Shown in pieces: positions 17,775 to 26,642 of a stretch of 64,000 nucleotides of DNA. The translations under genes and the position numbers were made by a program. The stretch's first letter is position 1. Every line of letters starts with the position of its first letter. This DNA is from Bombiscardovia apis. GTDB lineage: Bacteria > Actinomycetota > Actinomycetes > Actinomycetales > Bifidobacteriaceae. The notes under the pieces were generated by a model, which saw nothing but the letters and a program-made list of their open reading frames with translations, was not told the DNA's origin and made no database searches. The stretch covers positions 1,674,001 to 1,738,000 of the forward strand of contig NZ_AP026800.1 in NCBI RefSeq assembly GCF_033095945.1, in the 5' to 3' direction.

Positions 17775-20433
17775 ATGCGCGGGGTTCGTGGGTTTAACGC
17801 TATGGTTCTTGCCCTAGCCTTAACTGTCCTGGGGGGGGGGGTCCGCTAGTCTAGCGAACCCAGTAACTGCCCACGCAACACCACCCGCACCCATAACCCC
17901 ACCAGCACCACCAGCCTGCAACATCACAAGCGACCCCATATCACAATGCTTCAGCCCCAGCTTGGGCCAAGCTCTCGCATATCTTTATACGGGAAGCAAC
18001 ACCGGTGTTCCGCTGCCCGGAGCCAGCTCCATGACCCGTCTTGAACTCCGATCGCAACACGTCACGGATTTAAGCGGCATCCAACATTTGACTAGTCTTA
18101 CCAATCTTGACTTCAGCAGCATCGGTGGCACAAGTATGGCTGATTACAACGCAATAACCGACATCACACCTTTGGCAGCTCTAACCCATTTAACTTCTCT
18201 GAATCTTTCTGGCACCGCAGCCCTCTACCTGACTAATCTGAACGGTCTGCAAAACCTGACCAAACTCAAGACATTGCAACTTGGCAATAGCTCGATTTGG
18301 CGTTTACAACCTCTGGCTTTTACCGACATCAGCCCGCTCGCAGCCCTCACCGATTTGGAAACCCTCGATCTCCATAATCGTTCGGTCTATCTTTTAGATA
18401 CGCCAAGCCGCATTCAGGATTTATCGCCACTTAGCAACCTTACGAAACTAACCACATTAGATCTCATAGGACTTGAGCTAGACGACACCAGCCTCAACCA
18501 AATCGTCAGTTATCCAGCCTTGCACAACATAACCACACTGCGTCTAGGCGGTTACCGAAGCGGCAGAATTCCCACCAACCTCAATTTTCTCAACCGTCTT
18601 CCGAATCTGAAAGACTTAACCTTCAATAACTGGGGAATTACCGATTTCAGCATACTGAATTCGCTATCAACATTGACCGACTTGTCCATAATTAACTGGG
18701 GAACGGTGCGAGCAAACAATTTCAATTCCCTCGATTTCATCTCCAACCTCACCAACTTGAACAGTCTCCTCATCAGCAATGATAGAGATGCGGATCAGCC
18801 AGCGAACTTAGACATAAACGGCAACCTCAGCGATATTTCAGCACTGAGCAGCATGCATAACTTACGGAATCTGACCATTACCGGGCAGAAGGTAAGCGAC
18901 ATAACGGCCCTCACCAACCTCACCAGCCTCACCGAGATCAACTTCGGAACGGGAATAATGAGCACTGTCGGCAATCTGGTAAGCGATCTCACACCGCTCG
19001 CAGGACTCACAAACCTAACAACATTACAATTAGACAACAACAATATAAGCGACCTAAGTCCACTGGCAGGACTCACAAACCTACAAGCCCTTTACGTCGG
19101 GAATACTCAGCCGGGCCACACCCCTTCTCTGCCAGATTACAATCCTGGACTAGCTCACAATCACGTTAGCGACGTAACCCCGTTAGCAGGACTCATACAG
19201 CTCGGACAGCTCTGGCTTCCTGACAATCAAATCACCGACATCACCCCTTTATCCGGACTCAATAATATCTACAACCTTTTCTTGCAAAACAATCAAATCC
19301 GAGACCTTACACCGATTGGGAATACACCTGCGGCTCAATTCTGGGTATATGGTAATCCCCTAGACAATGCCCAGATGGGTATTGTCTCTCAAATGCCGAA
19401 CCTTCACTTTTTAGGAGTGGGAGACGATAGCCTCACCGATATCACCCCGCTCACCAGCATGAATCTCACTCAGCTTACTCTTCAAGGCAGCAATCTCGAC
19501 ATCAGCAGACTATCCAGCAACATCAGCCAATTCCGGACCCTCAGAGATCTAGCCTTGCAAAAGAACAAATTCTCCGATCAACAGTTCTCGCAAATAATCA
19601 GCCAAGCAAATCTCAACTATATTACTACTCTGTCGGTCACCGGCAGCCACATAACCGACATCACACCCATAACCGACAATGCCGCCAAGTTCAGCAACAT
19701 GTCATACCTAACTATGAGCGATAACGAAATAGCAGACATCACGCCACTCACCATTCACATGTCTGATCTGCCAGGAACCATTACCATCGACATCAGTAAG
19801 CAACGCATCCGATTGCCAGACAAACCCGACTTCGATCTCAACACTCCCATGAGCTTAGGGCCTGCCACCATCGACTCAGCAAGCACGCCCAAACGCTACG
19901 CACCAGCGGACTCAAATGATTTATCAACACCGCTAGGCGGAGGATACAGCCCTGCCACTGGCACTATGACATGGCCTGCAACCCTGCCCGGCACTCACAA
20001 CTTCAACTTCTACTACGCGGAAGCACTTAGTCTAGGAGGAAACCTCACTTTCTCCGGCACCATAACCCAAGGCGTGCCCGGCATCACTGTCAGTTTCGAC
20101 CCCGACGGAGGCAGCCCACAACCAGCAGTCCAATACCACCATGTAGGCGAAAAAGTTGACCTGCCCATTAGCCCAAGTAAAAACGGAGTCCTCCTCGGCG
20201 GATGGACCAATAGTGAAACCGGCAGCATGTGGAACTTCGGCAGCGACACCGTCAGCAAAGACATCACCCTCAAAGCCTACTGGACCACACCAATGACCCT
20301 CCCCACCGCAGGAGCAATACCCCTCACCCGGCTCAGCGGACTCACCATACTCCTCACCTCCGGCGGCGCCCTCGCCCTCTACATACTCATGCCAAAGCGC
20401 TCACGCGGCAAACACTTGTCACGTAGGCGATAG
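17775..20433 (+). CDS. Phase-variable LRR surface protein 2 (OFF: frameshifted at G11)
   Basis: The ATG at 17775 begins a signal peptide (MRGVRGFNAMVLALALTVL) that meets 11 G and TAG at 17847. With 10 G it would read through to 20433 as one 885-residue protein: signal peptide ending near TAHA, a Pro-rich stretch, the Cys-paired cap (PACNITSDPISQCF), about 20 internalin-like LRRs, a beta-rich spacer, one InlB-type repeat (VSFDPDGG to LKAYW), LPTAG, a hydrophobic helix and the tail KRSRGKHLSRRR. It is the closest paralogue of surface gene 1 over most of its length, with the same C-terminal anchor region. The expected place is the cell wall; a binding partner cannot be read from sequence. Confidence 0.85.
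17831..17841 (+). repeat. Poly-G tract (11 G) in surface gene 2
   Basis: The tract starts at the third base of codon 19, as in the other copies. Eleven G stops at TAG 17847-17849, twelve G at a TAG two codons further on; ten G opens the gene. Confidence 0.9.
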
Positions 20434-20502
20434 GCAAAACTCATACTCATTACACCGTTTTTTGCGGGTAGCGAGCAGTACTTGTCTAACTTGATATTCT
20501 AT

Positions 20503-20520
20503 TTTGACTATTTAGTCAAA
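20503..20520. promoter_or_regulatory. Palindromic operator overlapping the tetR promoter
   Basis: TTTGACTATTTAGTCAAA is a perfect 8+2+8 inverted repeat. Its TTGACT also forms the -35 box, with GCTAGA 17 bases downstream as a weak -10, which puts the transcript start within a few bases of the regulator ATG at 20542. The arrangement suggests autorepression and a nearly leaderless mRNA. Confidence 0.6.
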
Positions 20521-20541
20521 TATTGTGCTAGAGTGCTGAGT

Positions 20542-21066
20542 ATGGGAAGACATAGAAGCTTTGATGAAGGGGCGGTGCTCAAGCAGGCGCGGGCGGTGTT
20601 TTGGGCGCATGGGTATGAGGGCAGCTCCGTGGACGACTTGGTGGAGGCCACCGGGCTCTTGCGCGGGAGCTTGTACTCCACCTTTGGCAGCAAGCGCGGC
20701 ATATTCCTGGCGGTTTTGCGGACAAGCTTACTGCCGGGCGAGACCAGCAGCGAATCGCTGGGCATGGCCCTGGTGGCAATGATGGAGCTCTCAGCGAGCG
20801 ACCACGAAGTCCATGCCCTGCTCACGGATTACCTTGTCTCACTGCCTGAATCCGAGCAACCCGCAGCCGTGGCCAGACTATTAGGTCAACAATTGCTTGA
20901 GCGAGCTGACCTGCAAGCAGTTGGCGCCGCGAAACTGAATACGGAGCGGAACGATGTGTCAGAGACTCCAGCAGTAACGGCAAAGCGCTACGGTGAGCAC
21001 GCACACGTCAGCAAAACAGCGAATCAGCAGACAATACAGCCGCTCGAAAGCAGCACCAAACTCTAG
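20542..21066 (+). CDS. TetR-family transcriptional regulator
   Basis: About 174 residues from the ATG at 20542. The frame is open back to 20482, but that stretch contains the promoter and operator, so the longer start is unlikely. The TetR DNA-binding domain is at residues 5-50 (GAVLKQARAVFWAHGYEGSSVDDLVEATGLLRGSLYSTFGSKRGIFLAVL), followed by a short helical ligand domain; the C-terminus is low in structure signals. The end looks shorter and less helical than in typical 190-210-residue members, so partial decay is possible. The next gene lies 41 bases downstream and may be its target. Ligand unknown. Confidence 0.8.
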   Translation: MGRHRSFDEGAVLKQARAVFWAHGYEGSSVDDLVEATGLLRGSLYSTFGSKRGIFLAVLRTSLLPGETSSESLGMALVAMMELSASDHEVHALLTDYLVSLPESEQPAAVARLLGQQLLERADLQAVGAAKLNTERNDVSETPAVTAKRYGEHAHVSKTANQQTIQPLESSTKL

Positions 21067-21107
21067 ACATCACCAAATAAGTAATCACAAATCACAAGGA
21101 GATTGCC

Positions 21108-21476
21108 ATGAGTTACAGCAACGACGTGGAATTGAGCGAGACGACCCTCGTGGTGGAGCCGCGGGGCATCAACAAAGTGCTCGCCCTCAAGGGTCGGCTC
21201 GAAATACCGCTGGAGCATATCCTCGGTGCCACGGAAGATCCGGGCATTCTCGACCAGCCCAAGGGCCTACGCGACCCAGGCACGGCGGTGGGCGGCAAGT
21301 GGGCCGGCACCTTCGTGCAAGACGACGAAAAATCTTTCTGGAACGTGACCCGCCCCGAGCGCCCGGTCGTCATCCAACTGGTCGGCGAGCGCTACGCCCG
21401 CTTGATCTTAGGTGTAGAGCACCCCCGCGAACTGGTGGACCATATCAACGCCCTTCTCGTCAGCAACCAGCAGTAG
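21108..21476 (+). CDS. Conserved actinobacterial protein of unknown function (PH-like)
   Basis: This 122-residue soluble protein has a good ribosome site (AAGGAG eight bases before ATG). The pattern of alternating beta strands, with IPLEHILGA, DPGILDQPKGLRDPGTAVGGKWAGTF and RYARLILGVEHPRELVDHINALL, matches a family of small actinobacterial hypothetical proteins that look like a PH-type barrel. No catalytic motif is visible. It follows the TetR gene by 41 bases on the same strand, so the two are probably one operon. No function is proposed. Confidence 0.7.
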   Translation: MSYSNDVELSETTLVVEPRGINKVLALKGRLEIPLEHILGATEDPGILDQPKGLRDPGTAVGGKWAGTFVQDDEKSFWNVTRPERPVVIQLVGERYARLILGVEHPRELVDHINALLVSNQQ

Positions 21477-21556
21477 CAACAGGAGCCAGCAGGAGTGACC
21501 GACAACCGCTACAGCAGTCCGGTCACAATGCCTGCTATTCTGCCGATCCTCAACCT

Positions 21557-21688
21557 CTACTTGCAATTCAACATAAGGTCTACTGATAATTCAACATAGG
21601 CCCTACTTACAATTTGGCATACAGGCACGTCGCCAACCGCTCCGCCCCACTGCACCCGGTATGTGTACCTATCCTGCGCCTTCGTCAT
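21557..21688 (-). pseudogene. Short ORF, possible truncated HicB-like N-terminus
   Basis: A 43-codon frame starting ATGA-overlapped with the previous short ORF. Its start (MTKAQDRYTYRVQWG) resembles the first strand of HicB-type antitoxins, but after about 24 residues the frame runs straight into the 23-nt repeat array at 21561-21622 and ends there. It is best seen as a gene cut off by the repeat array. Identification is weak. Confidence 0.3.
21561..21622. repeat. Orphan array of three 23-nt-period repeats
   Basis: Units at 21561 (TTGCAATTCAACATAA), 21584 (TGATAATTCAACATAG) and 21607 (TTACAATTTGGCATAC) are 23 bases apart and match the array upstream of ATPase 2 in sequence and period. No DUF4143 ATPase gene lies next to it, so it is either a remnant or a site acted on in trans. 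Confidence 0.8.
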
Positions 21689-21840
21689 CTCTCGCCCCTC
21701 AATCTGTCAATGGCCGCTAGAACCCGCCGAACCTGGTAAGCGTTCGTGTCCCCATATTCATTCCGAAATCTCAGCGGCGGAGCACTTTCCTTATAAACGC
21801 AATACGCTGCCCAGGAGCTCTTCCACATATTTACACTCAT
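21685..21840 (-). CDS. Small ORF of unknown function (51 aa)
   Basis: It starts with an ATGA overlap onto the end of the 69-residue ORF and ends with another ATGA overlap onto the next. The product (MSVNMWKSSWAAYCVYK, then RRVLAAIDRLRGER) is basic with a helical C-terminal end. Both overlaps suggest a translationally coupled set; no family is recognised. Confidence 0.35.
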   Translation of the reverse strand: MSVNMWKSSWAAYCVYKESAPPLRFRNEYGDTNAYQVRRVLAAIDRLRGER

Positions 21841-22046
21841 GCGCTGTGCAGCACGTCCTTCATCGCTTGCGCACCGCCAGCGTAATGCACCGGCGATGCC
21901 TCGGCCTCCTGCATATCGCGGTCAAGACCCGAGACTCTGGCCTGCAATTCTTCCTCGACTATGTTGTCAAAAAAGGCTCGCGTCTGCTCGGGAGCGAGCG
22001 AAACGAGGCCATCATCGGGGCTGTCCTCGTCATTCAAATTATGCAT
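21837..22046 (-). CDS. Small acidic protein of unknown function (69 aa)
   Basis: It starts at ATG 22046 with GGAG nine bases upstream. The protein (MHNLNDEDSPDDGLVSLAPEQ, then FFDNIVEEELQARVSGLDRDMQEAEA) is strongly acidic with a predicted helix. It is the second of four short minus-strand ORFs (22196 to 21557) linked by short gaps or ATGA overlaps. The acidic small protein followed by basic small proteins is reminiscent of antitoxin-type or mobile-element operons, but nothing definite can be named. Confidence 0.4.
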   Translation of the reverse strand: MHNLNDEDSPDDGLVSLAPEQTRAFFDNIVEEELQARVSGLDRDMQEAEASPVHYAGGAQAMKDVLHSA

Positions 22047-22052
22047 ACGTAC

Positions 22053-22196
22053 TTACTCCAGCTCAGTCTTCGTCAGCCCCCCACGCCGAAGGCTCACCTC
22101 ACCATGTTCCAAATCAGGAGAATCCACCGGAACCGTAGAATCCGCCCTCGCAACGGCAGCGACCATAAGAGCCCCTTCCCACGAATTTCCCATCAT
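22053..22196 (-). CDS. Small ORF of unknown function (47 aa)
   Basis: ATG ATG start at 22196 preceded by GGAGAGAAG. The product ends LRRGGLTKTELE six bases before the start of the 69-residue ORF. It could be the first gene of the short-ORF chain or the tail of a lost gene. 22197-22451 holds no further gene that I can support. Confidence 0.3.
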   Translation of the reverse strand: MMGNSWEGALMVAAVARADSTVPVDSPDLEHGEVSLRRGGLTKTELE

Positions 22197-22451
22197 TTTA
22201 CCCGACTTCTCTCCGAGCTGCTACGCACAGAGCACACTTCTTGATCCTCGTTCTTCACGACGAGAGTTCGCTTCTTTTCTCAACAGATAAGCAAAAATAA
22301 AAATCGATGCTGAAATTCATAAAATCCTGGTTGAAATCGCGTAATTCATAGTGTTTACGCGCACATTCCCAGTTTTGCGGGCGTAGCAAAAAATCCCAAA
22401 TCTAAGCGGAGCATCAATTTGGACGCATAGAGATGTTGAAAGGAGTTTAAA

Positions 22452-23075
22452 ATGAACCTCACTCTAGACAACATCCTGCAGGATATAATCTGCTTAGCTC
22501 TCATCTTCACAGGTGCGCTGATAGACAAGATCTGTGAACATATCATTGAAAGACTGCTGACATGGTTGGAGCAAGCATGGGAAACCCGACTCACAAAAAT
22601 CAGACAGCATTTTTTTCATGCCAAGCATGCAAAAAAGAGGATCTCATTATCTGCTGCGTCTACAGAAAAACCTATTCATACCGATAATGACAATCTGGCA
22701 GCAAACACAGCTCAAATGCCATACGATCGGCATACAATTGATGGCATGGCTACTACTACTATTCGCATGAATGACGAGCTCAAGGCGCGGGCGAGCGCGG
22801 TTCTGGAGTCGATGGGGTTGAACTTTAACACGTTTGTCAACATGGCCAGCGTGCAGTTAGTCAACCAAAAGCGCATCCCTTTTGACATCATCGAACCTGG
22901 CAGCACCGCCCCCGCCGTGGGTCACACTGCCGCCAATAGCATCCGCTTCGAGTGCACCAGCGACGACGGCTACCCCATAGTTGCTATCCCTAGCGGCCTA
23001 GTTTTCGAACCCCGCCGCAGCAAGGACGGCACAGCAGTACTGCCCAAAGAATGGAAGGACGATGCTGAGCAGTGA
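22452..23075 (+). CDS. RelB/DinJ-type antitoxin domain fused to an N-terminal membrane segment
   Basis: A 207-residue frame with a strong ribosome site (AAAGGAG) before ATG 22452. Residues 10-25 (LQDIICLALIFTGALI) form a hydrophobic, possibly membrane-inserted segment, followed by a basic linker. Residues ~99-150 (MATTTIRMNDELKARASAVLESMGLNFNTFVNMA) are a classic RelB/DinJ ribbon-helix-helix N-terminus. An internal ATG at this point could give a normal-length antitoxin of about 109 residues, but with no obvious ribosome site. No RelE-type toxin follows: the next gene is surface gene 3. It is either an orphan antitoxin or an unusual membrane-tethered regulator. The last ~25 bases are duplicated upstream of surface gene 5. 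Confidence 0.65.
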   Translation: MNLTLDNILQDIICLALIFTGALIDKICEHIIERLLTWLEQAWETRLTKIRQHFFHAKHAKKRISLSAASTEKPIHTDNDNLAANTAQMPYDRHTIDGMATTTIRMNDELKARASAVLESMGLNFNTFVNMASVQLVNQKRIPFDIIEPGSTAPAVGHTAANSIRFECTSDDGYPIVAIPSGLVFEPRRSKDGTAVLPKEWKDDAEQ

Positions 23076-23134
23076 ATATGCGCTGTTTACATTGGTGTGA
23101 TTGGTAGCAGGCGCGGGCTTTGCTGGGGCGATGC

Positions 23135-23272
23135 TAGACTAGTGAACAAAAGTAGGGCTTCTAGAGCCCTGTGCGCGCCGGGTTGGGGAATCTGAGGCGC
23201 GAGCATAATACGGTTACGAAGATGAGGAATCGGCGCGGATACGCGGGGTTCCGGGTGAATAAGGGGTAACAG
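23135..23272 (+). promoter_or_regulatory. Promoter and three-hairpin leader of surface-protein gene 3
   Basis: TAGACT at 23135-23140 is the likely -10. The leader holds hairpin 1 GGGCTtctagAGCCC (23155-23169), then CGCGCC (23174-23179) and GGCGCG (23196-23201) enclosing the core GGTTGGGGAATC (23181-23192), then a GGAA...TTCC stem around GCG/CGC. AAGGGG precedes the ATG. Confidence 0.6.
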
Positions 23273-25601
23273 ATGCGTCGGGTACGCAACATCAGCGCCA
23301 TGGTCTTAGCGCTAACCTTAACTGTCCTGGGGGGGGGGGTCCGCTAGTTTAGCGCGGCCCACACTAGCCCACGCTGACCAATCAGCACCCATAACACCAC
23401 CCGCACCACCAGCCTGCAACGTAGCAACCGACCCCATCAGCCAATGTTTCAGCCCAAGCCTGGGTCAAGCCCTCGCCAACCAATACACATCAGGCAACAT
23501 CAACACCCCACTGCCCAACACCGCACTCATCACCAGCTCCCTGGATTTTAGTGATTGCGGAATCACCGACCTGAGCGGCATCCAATATTTCAGCAATCTT
23601 CAAACGCTCTCTTTAACCAATTCCAACTCGTTCTCAGGAGTTGCGCCCAACCTGCTCCGAGACCTTACGCCGCTAAGCGCACTCACCAACCTCACAGGAC
23701 TCACGGCATGGAACTGCGGCATCCGCAGCCTCAATGGCTTACAAAACCTCACCAAGCTTAAAGCACTCGACCTGCAAACCAATTACATAAAAAATGCACG
23801 CGGCTCTCTTACCTATGAGAATTTCAATGACTACACCGACCTCAGCCCCCTCTCGGCGCTCACCCGACTTGAAAAGCTCGATCTTTCCCGCGAAATCGTC
23901 ATACACGACGGCGACAGCAGGCCTGGCAACCTCTCCAATATTCAGCCCCTGTCCAGCCTTCATTCACTCGTCGAACTCTTCCTCGGCGGCAATCAAATCA
24001 GCGACGTGCGCCCGCTCAGCTCCCTAAGCAATCTGAAAACGCTGCACCTCGGCAGCCTATGGCTAACCACCAGCGGCAATATGGTAAGCGATCTCAGCCC
24101 CTTAAGCGCTCTGCCGAATCTCATAAGTCTAAACGTGTCAAACAATCAAATCACGGATCTCAGTCCGTTGTCCTCGATCACGAGCTTATCCATCTTGTTC
24201 GCAGGCAACTTATCCGGCAACTACATAAGCGGATCTACTACGAATAAGCCAGGCAATCGCATCACCAGCCTGGCGCCACTTGCCAGCCTCACCAACCTCA
24301 CCAGACTCTGGTTCAGCAACACGGGCGTCGGGTACGACAAGGCCCAGCCCGGCTATGATCCCAACAAGCCAGGCAACCGCATCACCGATCTCAGCCCACT
24401 GACCACGCTCGCCAACCTCAGAGAGATCAGCGTTGACGGACAGCAGACCCTCACCGACCTCAGTCCCCTCGCCGCACTCACCAACCTCACAGCCATAGCG
24501 GCGGGGTCGAACAACGTCACCAGCATCACATCCCTGGAACACCTCACCAACCTCACAACACTCTTACTGGACAGCAACCATCTGGGAGACGACGTCTTCG
24601 CCACCATCCAGAACATGCCCAATATCACAAGTTTAGGTCTGGGTGATCAGATTACCGACATCAGCCCCATCACCAACCTCAATCTCCAATTTCTAACGCT
24701 CTCCGGCAATCACGGCATCACCGACTGGAGCCTGCTCGCCCGCAACATCGGACAATTCCCAAGACTCGAAGGGCTCACTCTCGCAGACGACAGCATCGAC
24801 ACCGCAGCATTCAACACCATCGTCCAGGAAGGCAACTTCAGCAAACTTCATTTCCTCAGCATGCCGAGCAATCAGATCAGCGATGTCACGGCGGTGCGCC
24901 AGAACACAGCCAAATTCAGCAACCTCTGGGCATTCAACGTCAGCAACCAGAACTTTAGCCTGCCAGACAAGCCCGACTATGACGAGCACACGCCCATGAG
25001 CCTGGGAGCGGCCACCATCAACAGCGCCGTCAGCCCGGCCCAATACGCCCAGCCCAACCCAGACATGCCATCCCGGCCCGCCAAAGGCCAGAGCTTCGAT
25101 GCCAACACCGGCATCATGACATGGGACAAGACCATGCCAGGCGACCACCAGTTCAACTTCTACCACTCCAGCCCGATGGGCTTCGGCAACTTCGTCTACT
25201 CCGGCAACTTCTCCCAACGAGTGCCCGGACATCTGGTCAGCTTCGACCCCAACGGCGGCAGCCCCGCCCCCGAAGACCAGGCCCACCACACCGGAAATCT
25301 CGTCACACCACCAAGCCGACCTACGAACGGCAACCAGATCATCGAAGGCTGGTACGACACCGCCACCGCCACCAAATGGAACTTCGCCACCGACACCGTA
25401 ACGGCCGACATCACCCTCCAAGCCCACTGGATACCAGCAATGAACCTCCCCAGCGCAGGAGCCACGCCACTGGCACGACTCAGCGGCGGCGCCCTACTAG
25501 CCAGCAGCGCAGGAGCACTAGTCATCTCACTGCTCTTGCCGCAACGCCGACGCCCAGCACCTGCCCGAAAGAACTACAACCAACGAAAGAGCAAACGCTG
25601 A
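23273..25601 (+). CDS. Phase-variable LRR surface protein 3 (OFF: frameshifted at G11)
   Basis: The signal peptide (MRRVRNISAMVLALTLTVL) meets 11 G and TAG at 23345. Ten G gives an unbroken 775-residue protein to 25601, although the long frame has no usable start before 24006 on its own. The ON protein has the Cys-paired cap (PACNVATDPISQCF), about 16 internalin-like LRRs, a beta spacer (SFDANTGIMTWDKTMPGDH), one InlB-type repeat (VSFDPNGG to TLQAHW), LPSAG, a hydrophobic helix and a basic tail PQRRRPAPARK. The LRR array differs in length and sequence from genes 1 and 2, while signal peptide, cap and anchor are conserved. It lies after the RelB-like gene and ahead of abiEi. Confidence 0.85.
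23329..23339 (+). repeat. Poly-G tract (11 G) in surface gene 3
   Basis: Same position and flanks as in the other OFF copies: stop at TAG with 11 G and with 12 G, open with 10 G. Confidence 0.9.
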
Positions 25602-25636
25602 CAGAAAGAGATACTGCCTGCCCTAGGACGGAGGGC

Positions 25637-25800
25637 TTATACCCACTGTACAGACTCCATCACGCCTGCTATGGAGCGGCAGACGTCCTCGAACGATATG
25701 TCTTGAGCAAACTCGTTGCTCTTACGATAAGCCTGCCAACGTTTGTGCGCTGCTTCGTCGGGGGGGGGGCATGCTGGCAGACATTGGCAAAAGATTTCAT
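25637..25800 (-). pseudogene. AbiEii toxin remnant (internal deletion, frameshift at a G10/C10 tract)
   Basis: Its ATG (25800) overlaps the abiEi stop as ATGA, the usual abiEi-abiEii coupling. Only the N-terminal MKSFANVCQHA and a C-terminal piece (RWQAYRKSNEF, then SFEDVCRSIAGVM) that resembles the end of AbiEii nucleotidyltransferases remain. The roughly 230 residues with the catalytic centre are gone. The two pieces are joined by ten C on this strand and are out of frame; eleven C would fuse them into a ~53-residue peptide. The toxin cannot be active. Confidence 0.55.
25760..25769. repeat. Poly-G tract (10 G) in the abiEii remnant
   Basis: Ten G on the plus strand (ten C in the coding sense) at the junction of the two abiEii pieces. 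It is the only long G-run in the window outside the surface genes, and has a different length, showing that the 11-G value elsewhere is not a fixed base-calling artefact. Confidence 0.8.
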
Positions 25801-26393
25801 AGGAGTGCCTCTAGGTAGGGCCTTATTTTGGTCTCAACTTTGAGCTCTTTAGCATAGCGCACGAGCTTGGGAATGTTCTTGTCTCGCCGCCGCACGTAAG
25901 CGCGCAGAGCACTTGCAGTCACATCGACTGCGGCTGGGCGAGGCGGGCGCAGTATGTCGCACAAGGTTCGCTCCAGGTCGTACGCCTTGACTTCGTGGCC
26001 AGCCGGGGTTGCAAGGGTTGTAACGCCCAAACTATAGAGCGTTCGGATTTGATGATAAGCCACCACGCCCAGCTCCCCCGCTGACTGCGCGTGCACACCA
26101 GCAGGAAAATTCATCTCCAGACTTGCGGGTGTCAGGTCGGTCATATCATGCAAATACAAGGCCGTCTGCCTGCAAAATACGCCACCCGAAAGCCGCAACT
26201 GCACCAGCGCAAAATCATCGTCCAACTCGTTGGGATCACCGTAAATACCAGGCCCCAGGCGCTCAACCAGACCCGCTCGCACCATCCGACTTAAGCTCGT
26301 ATAGGAAGCAGCACCGCTCGCCACCGCTACCTTAGCCGGAATCAAACCCTCATATTCGCGCAAGAGTGCTGCTGCCTGCTCACTTAGACTCAT
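25797..26393 (-). CDS. abiEi: AbiEi-family type IV antitoxin
   Basis: This 198-residue protein has the AbiEi layout: an N-terminal winged-helix domain (LIPAKVAVASGAASYTSLSRMVRAGLVERLGPGIYG, about residues 16-52) that binds operator DNA, and a C-terminal antitoxin domain with LPPRRP-like DILRPPRP and the helical end DKNIPKLVRYAKELKV. In type IV systems it represses its promoter and counters the nucleotidyltransferase toxin AbiEii. Here the partner is reduced to fragments, so this is an orphan antitoxin. GGGGGTT precedes the ATG. It lies on the opposite strand to the flanking surface genes 3 and 4. Confidence 0.8.
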   Translation of the reverse strand: MSLSEQAAALLREYEGLIPAKVAVASGAASYTSLSRMVRAGLVERLGPGIYGDPNELDDDFALVQLRLSGGVFCRQTALYLHDMTDLTPASLEMNFPAGVHAQSAGELGVVAYHQIRTLYSLGVTTLATPAGHEVKAYDLERTLCDILRPPRPAAVDVTASALRAYVRRRDKNIPKLVRYAKELKVETKIRPYLEALL

Positions 26394-26505
26394 AGCAACC
26401 CCCTCGCTTGTTTGATATGAACTATTTCTATAACTTAAATATAGCTCATTTCAAACAAGAACATGGGTGCAAGCAGTCTAAACGAAGTCTGCGAAGCATT
26501 GGTGC

Positions 26506-26642
26506 TACACTAGCTCACATACTAGGGCATAGTATGTGCCTTACGCGCCGGGTTGGGGAATCTTGAGCGCAAGCATAATACGATTACGAAGACGAGGAAT
26601 CAGCGCGAATACGCTAGGTTCCGGACGAATAAGGGGTAACAG
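26506..26642 (+). promoter_or_regulatory. Promoter and leader of surface-protein gene 4
   Basis: TACACT at 26506-26511 is the -10 equivalent. GGCA/TGCC forms hairpin 1, GCGC (26545-26548) and GCGC (26567-26570) enclose the core GGTTGGGGAATC (26551-26562), and a GGAA...TTCC stem around AGCG/CGCT follows. AAGGGG precedes the ATG at 26643. Confidence 0.55.

Noticed and set aside
21961..22290. Plus-strand ORF of 109 codons over the short-ORF chain
   Set aside because: No ribosome site and a Ser/Pro/Arg-rich composition typical of an antisense shadow; the minus-strand chain has coupled starts.
24006..25601. Surface genes 1-5 starting at internal TTG/GTG/ATG codons in the long frames
   Set aside because: These starts sit inside LRRs or after the signal peptide, lack ribosome sites, and would give unsecreted proteins, whereas the frame is open back to the G11 tract in every case.
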